NCBI GenBank assembly: GCA_010645155.1
Contig: CM021316.1
Coordinates: 11,826,290 to 11,890,289, forward strand
Length of the DNA stretch: 64,000 nt
Source: Tigriopus japonicus
Taxonomy: Eukaryota; Arthropoda; Copepoda; Harpacticoida; Harpacticidae
Direction of reading: 5' to 3'
Of the stretch, positions 24,601 to 45,500 are shown piece by piece. The position numbers were made by a program, and so were the translations under genes. The notes below the pieces were generated by a model that made no database searches, was not told the DNA's origin, and worked only from the letters and a program-made list of their open reading frames with translations. Numbering within the stretch: the stretch's first letter is position 1; the number at the start of each line of letters is the position of its first letter.

Positions 24601-27600
24601 ACAATTTGTAACGCCTTTTTCTACATGTACACCAGAGTACAGTAAGCCACATATGAATATCATCAGACCAAAAAGAAACGTGTTCCTAAAGACATTCTCC
24701 TGAACCAGATTTGTGATGTAGTTCTTATTTCAATTAATACAATTTTGTACTTGCAATTATACTTCAATGTAATTGCAATCAATTACATTTGAACTCGAAG
24801 TAATTGTAGATGCAATTAATTTTATATTGGCTCATGTAATTGTGATTTCTCATTTACAAATTACAAATACATTCCCGTCTACATACCAAGGTTTGAGACA
24901 GTGCCCTTCGCTGATTTATTATCAAATTCTTTTGGTGCGTAAATGAATGAACCCTAAGTAAAACAGCTTTTTTCCTTTCTCTTGCAAGTTGCCCTTAAAA
25001 AGAAATGCGATTAAGTTGGTTTTGAGAAAAATATAATTGAATTCAATTCAATAAGTTTTTGAAAGTAATTGTAATTGTTGTTAATCATATTTGAAATTAA
25101 AGTAATCGTTATTGTTTTCAATTACTTCTGAGACCAATGTAATTGTAATTAATAACATTTCAAAAGCAATAATAATTTGTACAGGTCCGTCCTCAATAGC
25201 CTGGTTTATTCTTCCTTTTTTCGATTTTGAACTAAACTTCAATTGGGTCCTTTAACGAGCAGCTGACTGGGAGGTCACCTTAGTAATACAACTCCAAATA
25301 TTGCACCCTGACACAAATGTTTGACATATTTTCGAACTTCTCAATGTATATTGGACACGTAAGAACAAAAATTTTGCGTATTAAAGCTCAAAGGTTGCAC
25401 GTGTTTTCCATTTCACTAGTTGCGCTTAAAGGATTCTATAGATGAAACAATAAAAATCAAAGTTTTTGTTCTCTTCACAAAGTCCACGCCCGAGAAAGAG
25501 ACCAAAAGAAAAGGGCCTGCTCAGCTCTCTTTGAACACAGCAGGTTATCTTGTTTTTACTTTATATTAAAATGTTCATGTACTTTACTTACTTATGCCCT
25601 TTTGATTGGGAAATGATATTTCAGCATTGAAATATTTTCTAAGGATTCCAAATTTGCTACTTCAGCGATATTTTGTGTCATAACCTTGGACTTCAAAAGG
25701 AATGCACACACGTACAACTAAACCTTAACGAAAAAAGTAATGACGTTTTACCTGGAAGAGGAAAACAAATCGTCGAGTATCAAATGAGGCACTGATTGAC
25801 CTTTCTGATGATGAATGAACATTCAACAAGTATAATTAGCACACTCTCAAAATGACGGCTTCGCCTTCATTTGCGACTCGTCATTAATGGAAATGGCTCC
25901 ATTTTTCTCTCCAGAACCTAAATGGCTTCTATTGCCTAAGATTTCGTCAAAATAATCTGTTTAAAATAGTTGATTGCTATCCATATCTTGAAAGACATTA
26001 TCCTTGAACCTGTAGAGATATCTAAAGAAGTTTATGGAGAATCTAAAGACAAGGCTTATTTCTCAGAAAGAAATTAGGATCACTCAGGGCCTGAGGCAAG
26101 AACTAACGTACACGCTTTGTTTCTCTTTTGTTTCTTATGATGGCTCATTGAGCTTTCCTCCCTTTCCAATTACTAATAATTCAAGTGGCAATCAATAAGA
26201 GAAAGATTTTAAGCTATATCTCCACAGCATTGCCCTCCATATTTAAAATTTGTTAGACTTTACAGAGTCTTATTACTCGAGAACTCAAAATTTTGTCCAT
26301 AGAATGTGGTCGAGCAAATCGGCGCCGAAGAATTATTGGTGGGACTGTGACCAAAGTGAATGAATATCCATGGCAAGTAGCCATTGTCAAGGCCAATAAA
26401 ACGCAACCATTTTGCGGTGGGGCCTTGATCGATGATGAATGGATTATGACCGCTGCTCATTGCACTCAAGGGTGAGTTTATGGTACAATATTTTCAATGG
26501 AATAATATGAGCCACTATGAGGAAGAAAAACATTTGCATGATAGCATGATAGTTCACGCTTCCAGTTTCTCCATATTGCACAAAAAGGATAGCATCAAAA
26601 GTTATTTTAACCCAAAAATGGGCTCAAACACACGAAAAGCACAAGATTTCTAAAAAATGCACAAGCCTTCCAATTTTCTCCAAACATCCCATACGCGTAC
26701 TCTTCAAACTATAATGGCTTTAGATGCAATAAGAACATGTTCAAATGGTAACATAAACCACAGCATAACTTCTTCGGATCCAGGGTTTTCATGTACGGAA
26801 TGGCCTTTTCGTATGGTGTACGTGAGGTTTAGATCAATTTATACTAAAGTATGAACCAATCCAAACTTACCAACTGTGCGAAGAAAAGGTCAAGGCAAAC
26901 AGGCGCTTTTGTTGGAATTGTTGTCATCCCCGCTACTATCTCAATTAAACTTTCCGAATGAATGCTAACACTCTTGCGGAACTGCCATGCAAACTTAATT
27001 AATTGCTCCACACTTGACTATAAAAAATAAGTCAGAAACATTACTCGGAATTCTTAAGATTCTCCTGTAAAATAGTTCCGGTACGAGATATCGTCAGAGA
27101 AAAAAAGTTTTATACTAAAAAGGTCTCTCGAACTTTTTTTCTTCAATTGAGAAACGTTGCTTTGGTTACGCATCAAAATGATAAAATCCATTGCATTGTC
27201 AATCAGCGGCTCCTTGGTTTTCTTTTTGAATATTATCAAAAGACGTGTCTTTCTGTGGGTCTGTATTCTTTTGCACCCAATTTAAAGCCCAATGGGGAAT
27301 CCCCCCTTCAATTGTTTACCTGGCTTCAAAGGGCTTTTTCATAGTCTTCAGTAACCAGGGAGATCGAAACTTTGCTTTGAATTGCTACTTAATCATTGTT
27401 CTGGTAACAATAGGTGGTTCTGTACTAAGACAGCGATTTTATTCGTTTTTAGGTTCACTCCTAACCAGATTCAAGTGGTTTTGGGCGAGCATGATCACAC
27501 CATTGCTACGGAAACTGCTCACATTGTCATGGATGTGGTTGAGTACGGCTACGTATCCAAATACGAGTTGATCTCAAATGATGGTGAAAATATTTGTTCT

Positions 27601-29388
27601 TTGTTGCAGGATTCATGATCATCCTCAATACAATGGATTCCATGTGGATTACGACTTCTCATTGTTGAGGCTTTCGAGGGCCTTGGACTTTTCCCAGTAC
27701 GATCACATTCTTCCGGTGTGCTTACCACAATCATCACCCACTCCCAACGGAGCTGAGGTAAATCTCTGATACTCTGATACGCTATATGCACTTATGTTCT
27801 TTCGTTTGAAATGACGTTATTGTTTTAGGGGAGAGGGAAGGGAGTAATGCGATTAATGTTTTAGTGGAATTTACTTGCACCACTGTACCTGTTACTTTGG
27901 AACGTTTTAGGTGATCGCCACGGGATGGGGAACAACTCAAGAGGGCGGGAAAATTGCGGACCAACTGAATCAAGTGAGTAAAGTGGAACTTGGAAACAGT
28001 TTCCTCTCTTCCCACTCTTTCGCGTGAACTAAACCTCACATAAACCATCTTACGAGTGAGTGATCCTGTATGAGGCTTGATTGATCCAATGCTCTCGCCA
28101 TCCAATCATTCATTCTTGAAATTAGACTTTGGGTACTAGTTTTCTTGAATGATTTATGTTTTAGGTGAAATTGGAGCTGTTCTCTATGACGACGTGTCGC
28201 AAACTTCTTGGGAAAGATGATGTGACTGATCAGATGATTTGTGCCGGAAACTTGGAAGGTGGAAAGGATGCATGCCAGGTGATCTTTTAAATAAAAATGA
28301 TTTTCCTCGTAGAAAATTGCCATTTAAAGAAAGAACGTGTTTCTCACTGAGTGAGCGTTCTTTCTGACGTGACGATTCGGATTAATGAGGAATGTCCTCA
28401 CTGCATGTTTTCTAGTGTAAGTACATAGATTTGTGTATAAGTACAATCCTGATCCTCTCTCAAAGGAGTGACGACACGTGAGGGGATGTGACATTTACGG
28501 TTAAAAACCAGTTTTAATGGCTTTTAAGGTCTTTAAATGTAAGTTTATCTCTATTTCAAATTTTTGTGAGCACAGTCCCTTTCTGAACTAGAATACATAA
28601 AAGTATCTCACCAAGGAAGCAGCTTTCCTGTCGCTAAAAATGATCCCAACCCTTGTCATAAATCTATCCAAGAACGGGAATTCTAGATGTCCATGATCGA
28701 TCACACGAATCTTTTCTCAGATTTGAAACCACAATTATCAAATAAATAACAGTATTCGTACTACACAAGAACACTCATATTTGAAGAAGCACTTCACTTC
28801 CAGGGAGACAGTGGAGGGCCTCTTACCCATAAACGAGGTAGTTACAATTACCATTTAATTGGAATCACTTCCTGGGGATTTGGTTGTGGTCGTCCAGGCT
28901 TACCCGGGGTTTATGCCAACGTCCTCAGTAAGTAAGATCAAAGATCGTCAAGCCCAAGGGAGCATTTCATGTTCCCAATCATATATCCTTGAATGTTATT
29001 TCTCGGACATATAATATCAATCAATGGAAAGTTGCAAAATGATTTCCATGCAAGTCGCAATGATGCACGACGTTTTTGTACTTGTTGACTTGTTCACGCA
29101 TTCCATACTTTTATGGCAATAGACTATCTGGTTGTCATTATGTAATGATCATATGAAAAAAAAGAATGTTTGTATCAAAAACGAAGTCGTATTAGAAATG
29201 GGTATGTTCCTCTAGCGTACTCTGCATTGACGTCAAATTATGAAGAATTGTTTACATAGGATTTCCTGGCTTTCCTCGTCGATTGATGATTGATCACAAT
29301 TTGACGAATAACTTTTATTGTAGGTTCCAAATCATGGTGGCAACCCTATATCCAAGATGTGGCTTGTTCTGAAAGCAACGATCCATGA
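21643..29388 (+). CDS. Secreted CUB-domain trypsin-like serine protease
   Basis: Exons: 21643-21879, 22091-22218, 22287-22474, 26303-26471, 27453-27542, 27610-27757, 27911-27973, 28165-28278, 28804-28927 and 29324-29388; 441 aa, GT-AG throughout, phases 0,2,1,2,2,0,0,0,1. Residues 1 to about 27 are a signal peptide. About 33-160 are one CUB domain split over three exons. Then comes CGRANRRRR with predicted tryptic activation after R194, giving the new N-terminus IIGG. The S1A domain has H237 in TAAHC, D286 in VDYDF and S382 in GDSGGP. D376, six residues before the serine, and glycines in SWGFGCG and PGVY predict cleavage after Arg/Lys. The usual disulfide cysteines are present. It is a secreted zymogen; substrate unknown. 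The donor after 27542 (gtacgg) is weak but needed for frame. The first ATG after the TATA-like site was taken as start. A possible TATAAA polyadenylation variant is at 29438. Confidence 0.93.
22475..26302 (+). other. Intron between CUB and protease exons of the single-CUB gene
   Basis: This 3.8-kb intron separates the CUB module from the catalytic module. Apart from a degenerate TAATTG-rich repeat near 24.7-25.2 kb nothing is recognised. Confidence 0.6.
24720..25185. repeat. Degenerate TAATTG/CAATTA-rich repeat
   Basis: Strings such as gtaattgtaatt, gcaattaatt and tcaattactt recur at both sides of the interval, as in the subterminal parts of the hAT-type element at 7272-8019. No clear termini or target duplication were found, so it is at best an old relative. 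Confidence 0.4.
26472..27452 (+). other. Intron after the His exon of the single-CUB protease
   Basis: The 981-bp intron is AT-rich with short open frames and no recognisable element. It ends in the acceptor attcgtttttag. Confidence 0.6.
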
Positions 29389-32300
29389 TGAGTTGTCTTC
29401 TTACATGGAATTTTTCTTGTAACACGTGTGTCTGAAATATAAAGAAAGACCAATATTTTTAACTCTTGTGCGTGTGCCACTTTCAAAATGGAAAACGTGA
29501 TTTTGCTCTTCTTGGGAATTCCGATTTGATCCCTTTTTATAACAAAAAGAAACATTATATCAGACTTATCAAAACACTTATACCATGGTTGTTTCACTCA
29601 TTGCTTTTTGAGTTTTGTTTGAAGTATAATTCGTACTTCAAAAAGACCATTCAAACTAGAGCTCTATATGGAGCTCTAATTCAAACTGGATTGAACACGA
29701 TTATTAGAACAAAAAACGATTGTGTCTCCAAATCGACGTCAAATTTCTCTCTAATTACAGCTTTCCAGTCTTTCCGAATCTGGATTTGTAATTGTTCAGA
29801 AGAATTGATTTTATTCTACGTACAGTCGTCTATTCCTTTCATAGAAAGTCAAACTTTCAAGTACGTCAGACACCACTCATGCCTAATTAATAAAACTTTC
29901 CTAGTCGTAATGGTACCAACATGACGACTGAAATTGCGTCGTAGCTTGTTTTAAAAAATCGTTTTGGACGAGGGTAATTTCTAGACAAAGTTCACAAAGA
30001 TTTTTAAGACGTTCACAAGCATCAAGGATTGTTTTGAGCGAAAAAAATGTTCATTTTTCTATTTTTGTTTCGTTTTAGTATTCCCTTATCAAGGAAACCA
30101 ACTTGTTTCAAGGCAAAATGGTCTGTTAGCCGTACCAGAATTTCCCATTTTCAATTTCTGATTACCTTGCGATTGCTAAAAAACAATGCCCTAGCAAGCA
30201 AGAATCTGATTGAAACACAGAACATTGTGATACAAGACTTTTCAAACTCCAAAAGACAATTCGTGGAAGATCGACAAGGTGGCCGTGGCCACCGCATTAT
30301 TAGCTTTCGAACGCAAGCTTCCTCACTGAATCCTCCAGGATGAATTACATATCCCAAAGCTAAGAAAAGTCAGGGATAACCTATATAATAGTATAATACC
30401 CTTTCAGGGGTTCCTGGATAAGTGTATTTGGGGTCCTGCTGCATAGGTCATACAGAATGTTAGCTGTACTTATTTAAGTTGCTCGAGTAACCAAAAATCA
30501 AATCAGTTTAAATTAGCTGATTGAGTGACATTGTCATCCAAAAGAGAACGAGAGGAATCCAGACAAGAGGTAGACTGGGCTTGTAACTCGTTCAAATGCA
30601 TGATATTTGGATTTACGTAAAATGTCGAAATGAAGATTTATCTCTTGTAAGCAGGTGTTACTTTACAAATTAAGTCGTTAGAGAAACTTATTCGAAGCCA
30701 TGATGAAATTAGACAAGGCATGTTGGGCGACCCATGTACGTACACTTTGAAAATGAGCGTCAAGAACGAGCATCATGACAAAAATGATGTACCTTTTGAA
30801 GTCAAGACGTCTCACATCACAACTTATCACTTTTCTCCACAAATGATCACCTATTATTGATGTATGAGCATGAGTTACATCTTTTTTACATAATATTGGA
30901 TTTTAACGAGTTATTCACTCTTGACGTCCTTTTTTCAAACGCAGATGGGTTGCATAAAATGCTTTGTCTAATTAACTCATAACTTCGAACAAATTTGTCT
31001 AATTTCAAAATTATTGGCATAAATCCGAATATCGTGCAATTTAACCAATTACAAGCCCAGTCAACCTATAGTCTGGATGCCCCACTTACTAACTGAGGTA
31101 GATACAGTATACCAATAATATACTAGCAGATACCTTTTCGAAAAACTCGTTTTGACATGCCCGTTTTCATCTACAATACGATTGAGGAGGAGATCCAAGT
31201 CGCAACCAATTCATACGTGGTCGTCCTGTAAAAATCAAAACAAGAGCTGGTTACAGTTTAGAATTGATCATTCCTAAAATTGTGTTCTTTCGATCAAATA
31301 AAGACTTAAAAATGTTCTTGACCTGACCTCAAAATAATTGTCTGGAATTCTCAACCTAACCGGTTTAACCCAGATTAATTACGTTGTAATCCGTGTCCTC
31401 CGCTTGCCAATACTTTCTTGGAGACAATGTAAAAACCCAGCATCTCAAGTTTCAATGTGGAAAACTTAGCATATCACTACTTACCAATCGTTGTTTTTAA
31501 GTTCTGAGTGCTTTCCAAAAAATGAGGATCCGGCTGAAACACTTGAACGACATCAAACGCAGCAACATGAGTGATAATTATCTTTAACAAACAAAAGATT
31601 CAAACCTCAAGTTCCTGGTAGAAAATGTTCTAGGTTATATTCATTTTTTCCTTGTGTACAACCCTTTTCTGGGGATAAGTGTTCATACATTTTTGAATGA
31701 GTTTTGAAGTTCTTAATATTTTGGAGGAAATATTGGACATTAAGTAAGATCATTTTGGAAGCCATCGATCCTCGGAAATTCCTACGTTCCACAGCATCAT
31801 GAAACGGATCGAGTTCTTGTCATAATTATAGAAGTATCACTATAAATGGAACTCGATTTGCAACCAAATAGCATGGATCACGTATCATGGACGTAGCTTC
31901 ATCAAGATTGTGCATCACAGTTCATATTAATGATTCTATGAATATCTCTCTTACACTCTAGTCGGGTGCTAATTTGTGGATTTTATTGGCCAACATTAGT
32001 GACAGAAAGATGCTGGTACCCTCGATTCAGTTCACTATTATGCGGATTGAACTTGCGATGTCGGGGTCCTTCTCAACGTAGTGATTCATTAATGGAACAA
32101 TCAAATTCAATTTTGCTTCAAATCCTGGCATCAAACAAAGGCATCAATAAATCTGCATTTTGAAAATGATGGAAGCTTATATTATATCATATACAAAGAG
32201 CTTTGGATATTTTTTGTGCGAAAAACAGATTAGCTGATGTTTTCGTAGCTTTTACATTTGACCGTTTTTCTCTCACAAGCCAATCGGAATTAAGAATTCT

Positions 32301-32826
32301 AACCGACCTCGAACGTATAGGGTAGAGCAGTTAGGCGGTGAAGTAGATAAGCCACGAAAATATCAGGTTTTAAGATACTACTAAAAATTTCTAAATTTCC
32401 AAGTTGTATTAAATCATAATACAAGTTCATACCTTTGAGCACCAAGAACAAAACCGTTTTCATTAAAAAAAAAAAGAAGACCGACGAAAATTTTCCAGCG
32501 TACATACGTACTACGTAGTATAGGCCAAAATGATCCTGGACACTAACTTGGTCCAAAAAGATGGCCAATCAAAAAAGTGAGATCGAGTTAAGAATAGAAG
32601 ATCAACGTCCTGGTTTTGGACATTGTGCAATCCAAAAACTTTATTGACATTTTAAACGAAATGCCAAGCTTTTTAACTTTTTAGACACTCAATACCACTC
32701 CTCGCCTGACCTGGAATTGTTGATTACTTAGCAGAGATAATTTCCAATAAATTACGAACATCATATTAGCAATTAATCCCTCTTGAACCACTCGGTTGAA
32801 TATGTGTTCCCAATTTCCTGTAGCCT
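29389..32826. other. Spacer between the two CUB-proteases
   Basis: This is 3.4 kb of AT-rich DNA. A 152-codon open frame at 29466-29924 starts just after the protease stop and has no domain or splice support, so I read it as chance. It includes the 3' UTR of the first protease. No transposon termini were seen. Confidence 0.5.
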
Positions 32827-32863
32827 CATAAAGACAACTCAAGTATTTGGCTTTGCTCTCAGT
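32827..32863 (+). promoter_or_regulatory. Candidate TATA box and initiator of the four-CUB protease gene
   Basis: A TATA-like CATAAAG (32827-32833) is followed about 34 bp later by an arthropod-type initiator TCAGT (32859-32863), and the gene's ATG is at 32880. Spacing agrees with a focused TATA/Inr promoter and a 5' UTR of about 20 nt. It is inferred from motif and spacing alone. Confidence 0.45.
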
Positions 32864-32879
32864 TCCAACGTTAACAACC

Positions 32880-41686
<8,807 letters not shown>

Positions 41687-42517
41687 GGCAGAGTTTCCCA
41701 AGAGAGTTTATGTTCAGAGGGCTTATTTCGAGTGTACGACTTTGACATTATTGCGACTTTTACATGCGATTTTTAACGAGTTCGACTGAAATAAAAACCG
41801 GCTTGCATTGTTCAGAAAAGTGAGTGACAAAAGAGCTGAAACACTGGGTATTCATCCTTTTGTTCCATCTTTGCCTTTAAGTGGGACAAGTTAGAAGGAC
41901 GAGAACATTCGTCGAATATTTCTTTGATTTCGTCAACGATCCTGCGTTACTCCATATTTTTTGCACATGTTTGAAAACAAAAGAGAGCAAACGCACAAAA
42001 AGCCATAGCGAAAAATGAAGCCCAGCAAAGCCGCAATTTGTGTCTTCGTTTCCTTTATCTTTCCCCAAATAGCGATATGAATAAACATTAGTATTCCGGA
42101 AGAATTATCACCGCATTTGCACCTCGCTTGCCACTTAAGTACGACGCATGATGAGGGAAATGAGTATGATGCTTCACTACAATATCTCCTTGGCTCCAGG
42201 GCCAGCTTTCTGCTATTTATCATCCAGCACTGCCGCTGATCTGGGCCTGGCTCTCATCTTTAAGAGTACCTATGCTTCAACGGCTTCAGCCTTTGAACAC
42301 TCGAGTGCTCGGTCCAAGTCCGCAAAGGTCAGCTGTTCAGTTGTTCACCTAAGTTGAACCTATTGCTCTTCTTGTCATAGTGAGATGGGAATCAATTTTG
42401 GAGAAGTTGGCAGTGAATTTGCAAAGTCACTCTTCCTAGGGTTGGATATGAGGACGAGGAACGACGCTTTGGCCTTTGTTTGTGGTGAGATCGGCTCCAA
42501 AATCGGTCTATGAAATC
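41687..42517 (+). other. 3' UTR of the four-CUB protease and 5' region of the phosphatase
   Basis: A canonical AATAAA at 41790-41795, about 100 bp after the protease stop, is a good polyadenylation signal. The rest should contain the phosphatase promoter and leader. An out-of-frame ATG at 42448 could act as an upstream start. Confidence 0.55.
41790..41795 (+). terminator. Polyadenylation signal of the four-CUB protease
   Basis: AATAAA lies 104 bp after the TAA stop at 41684-41686, a usual distance for a short 3' UTR. Confidence 0.6.
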
Positions 42518-45500
42518 ATGGATCAAGACGAGTTGGAGGATCAGATGTTATTGACCCTATTAAGCGAGCATCTAATGACTGTGAGGGAAAGTCTCAGGGA
42601 TTTGGCTCAGGCCTTAAATATTTCTTCTGACCTCCTGGACGGGAAAAGTGAGGCCATCGTTGTATTTTCAATCTTGTTTTGTGTCCTGTGTTGGTTGGTG
42701 AAATCACAAAGCTTCGGTAAGATCCACAAATATCTGTTGTTGAACACGGATGGATCCTTGCTCATGGATTCCATCGTTTGGGAACACCAAGAGCGCAATG
42801 TGGTGGTGTGCTCGGTCCAGGGTCGAAGGCCCTCCATGGAGGACAGATTCATCGTTTGTTCCATTCCTGTGGCCGATTCCAAGACGGTGAAGGTCGTGTC
42901 GGTCCTTGATGGACATGGAGGCCAAGTGAGTTGTGGAATAGTATGGGTTTTAACATTGATTATGTATGGTATTGGTTGTTCTAGTTTGCTGTTGATTATG
43001 TTAAGAGGCACTTTTTGACGAACGTAACCCACAAGATCAAGTTGCTCAAAGCCTTGGCCAGCAAGAGCCTCTCCAATAGAGAGAAATTGGCGTGCTTGGA
43101 AAAATTTCGTGGCGACACAATAGTGACCAAACCCTTGCTCAAGTTTCTCCATCTCTCAGAGGCTGACTTCAAAGAACTCTGTCCCAATGGTCAGATTCAG
43201 GTGGAAGAAGAGGTCAAGCCTAGATCTGTGGGATCTTCTAAGAAGGTTTCTGTTCCCAATGGATCCTTGGGGCCAATCATGTCTTCCCGAGTCAAGCCTT
43301 TAGAGGAGGTTCCTACTTTGAAGACTCGTTCAATCGAAAGTGTGCTCACGTTAAACACATCCTCTCCAGGATTGAAAAAGAAGAAAACATCCTCATCCTC
43401 ATCCTCCAGCAGCAACGGAATCATTCCCAAACCCAAGTCAAGCGGAAAAAGTAATTCAAAAAAGCCTCCAAGCAGGCGAGACTTGTCAGACTTCTTCTCA
43501 AAAGACGGTCAAATCGCGTATGATTTATTTCTTAAAGAGGAGATTGCTCACGTTGACATTGAACTCATGCAAGAATGTCGCAAAAGATTCCAAATCGGTG
43601 GTAGGTGACATACTGTACTAATACCTATAGGTCGCACAGTTTGGCTTGGATTTGAGATTCTGTTTGATGCTACTCCAGGTACAACTCTTCTTGTCAGTAT
43701 TATGGATCAGGATCAATTATGGGTGGCCAATGTGGGAGATTCACGAGGAATCCTCGTCAACACCAAGGGCGAGGTCACACCGCTCTCCTACGACCATAAG
43801 CCATGTCAAGTGAGCCAGCCTGAAAGCAATATTTGCTTACTATTTAGCTTCATTGGTTAAGGAATTCCAGACAATTAATGTGTGTAATTTTAACGTATTT
43901 AAAATGTGGAATGAATTACGAATAAGGATAATTCGGGCCGGTTTTTTTCCATCCTGAGTGATTATGGCGTTTAAACTGTACAACCCAGTGGCACGGTTGA
44001 AAGAACAGTGATGACTCTAATTATCTTTTTTAACTCGAAAGCACTTTAAAACGCAACCTATCGTAACTTTAAGCTTGTAAAACTACAAAGCTTTGCAGTC
44101 GAGTCCAAAAAATTGGTTCAAACTTCAGATCTGAAAAGAAATATGTGTTCATAATGTGAACCTCTCCTAAAAGTGAAAAAACAGGGCTTTAGCCGTTCCT
44201 CAAAAAACGGATTACAGTTCCCATTTCTTTTCAAAAATGAGGATTGTGTTACTCACGAATTCCATTTCAAATACAGGAATGGCGTTACAAATTACTCATT
44301 GCAAAATTACTTTGGCTAATAGCCCAAATTTAAAAGCTTGGTGGCTTTTATATGGAATTTTAATGAAATTACTCAAAAACTTAAGGAACTGTACATAAGA
44401 CAAATCAAGAAAAACAGAATTTTTCTTTTGTTGATTTGCCCATTAAAATCAATGACATTCTAATTGGATTGAGTCAATGTTTCCTGGAATTTGCTGGATC
44501 ATTTAAAGCAGCGTTAAGTCGATTTAGTACTCCAATGTAGTAATCGGGAAACTGCAAAATATGTACGGACATCGGAAGCAGTTATCTTTCGTTTTTGTGG
44601 AGCTTTGGCCGATTCTAAAGCTTTCAATCATAATTATATCAAAGATAAAACAAGGAGCAGAAAAATTGAGCACGTTCTGCGGCATCAAATAATCAACTAG
44701 AGCAATCTTGGTTGATTTCGCGAATGTTACGGACTTTGGTCTCAATTGGTTTGACACAAACTATCGTTTCCATTGAAACTATCATCCAAGCAAAATCCTT
44801 GAATGATCATGACTAGGGACGGGCAGAAAGTGCAAATAATCTTAAAAAAAAAGAGCAAATTAATGTCAAAAAGAGCAAATCAGTGTCAAAAAAGAGCAAA
44901 TAAATGTCAAAAAAGAGCAAATAACTTGCATTTGGACATAAAACGTCATTCATGGAGTACCCACGGCTCCTAATTGAGCAGGAGAAGTCATTTACAAGTT
45001 CTAAAGACATTTGAGACTACCTTGAGGTGAAGAGACAATGCTCCACAAGAAATAGAGTTCTATTAATTAGGTCACTAGCAAAAAGGATGTAAAGTCATGA
45101 AAAATACTCTAGTCAACAATCTTCTGAATTTTTCATTCCTAAGGTGGTCTCGTGGATGTATGTACCTAAAATATTGTCGAAATATATTTAGCAATTGTTT
45201 TTATATGGCTTTACCTCACTCCGTTTTTGTCCTTCAAGTTGTTCAAAAATAGACATTCAAAATTGAACAGAAAAATACCCACGTGCGCCTAACAATTGCA
45301 CCAAAGAAAATAGTCATAAATGTGTTTTAAGCATGTTTTTAGTGACATTACTTCAATACTTGGCCTTTGGCCTAATTACCAAAACTCAATTTCAAATGTG
45401 GCATTCATTGTCTCATCTCATCAAAACTGTTCTCAAATACTTTTGGAACCTAGAAGCAATATCTCCAAGTCAATTAAACAATGTGTACTGCTACATTGAT

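Noticed and set aside
29466..29924. 152-codon plus-strand frame right after the first protease
   Set aside because: No signal peptide, domain or splice links; probably chance openness in AT-rich 3' flank.
42607..43152. 181-codon minus-strand frame
   Set aside because: Antisense shadow of the phosphatase exons; the plus strand carries all PP2C motifs.
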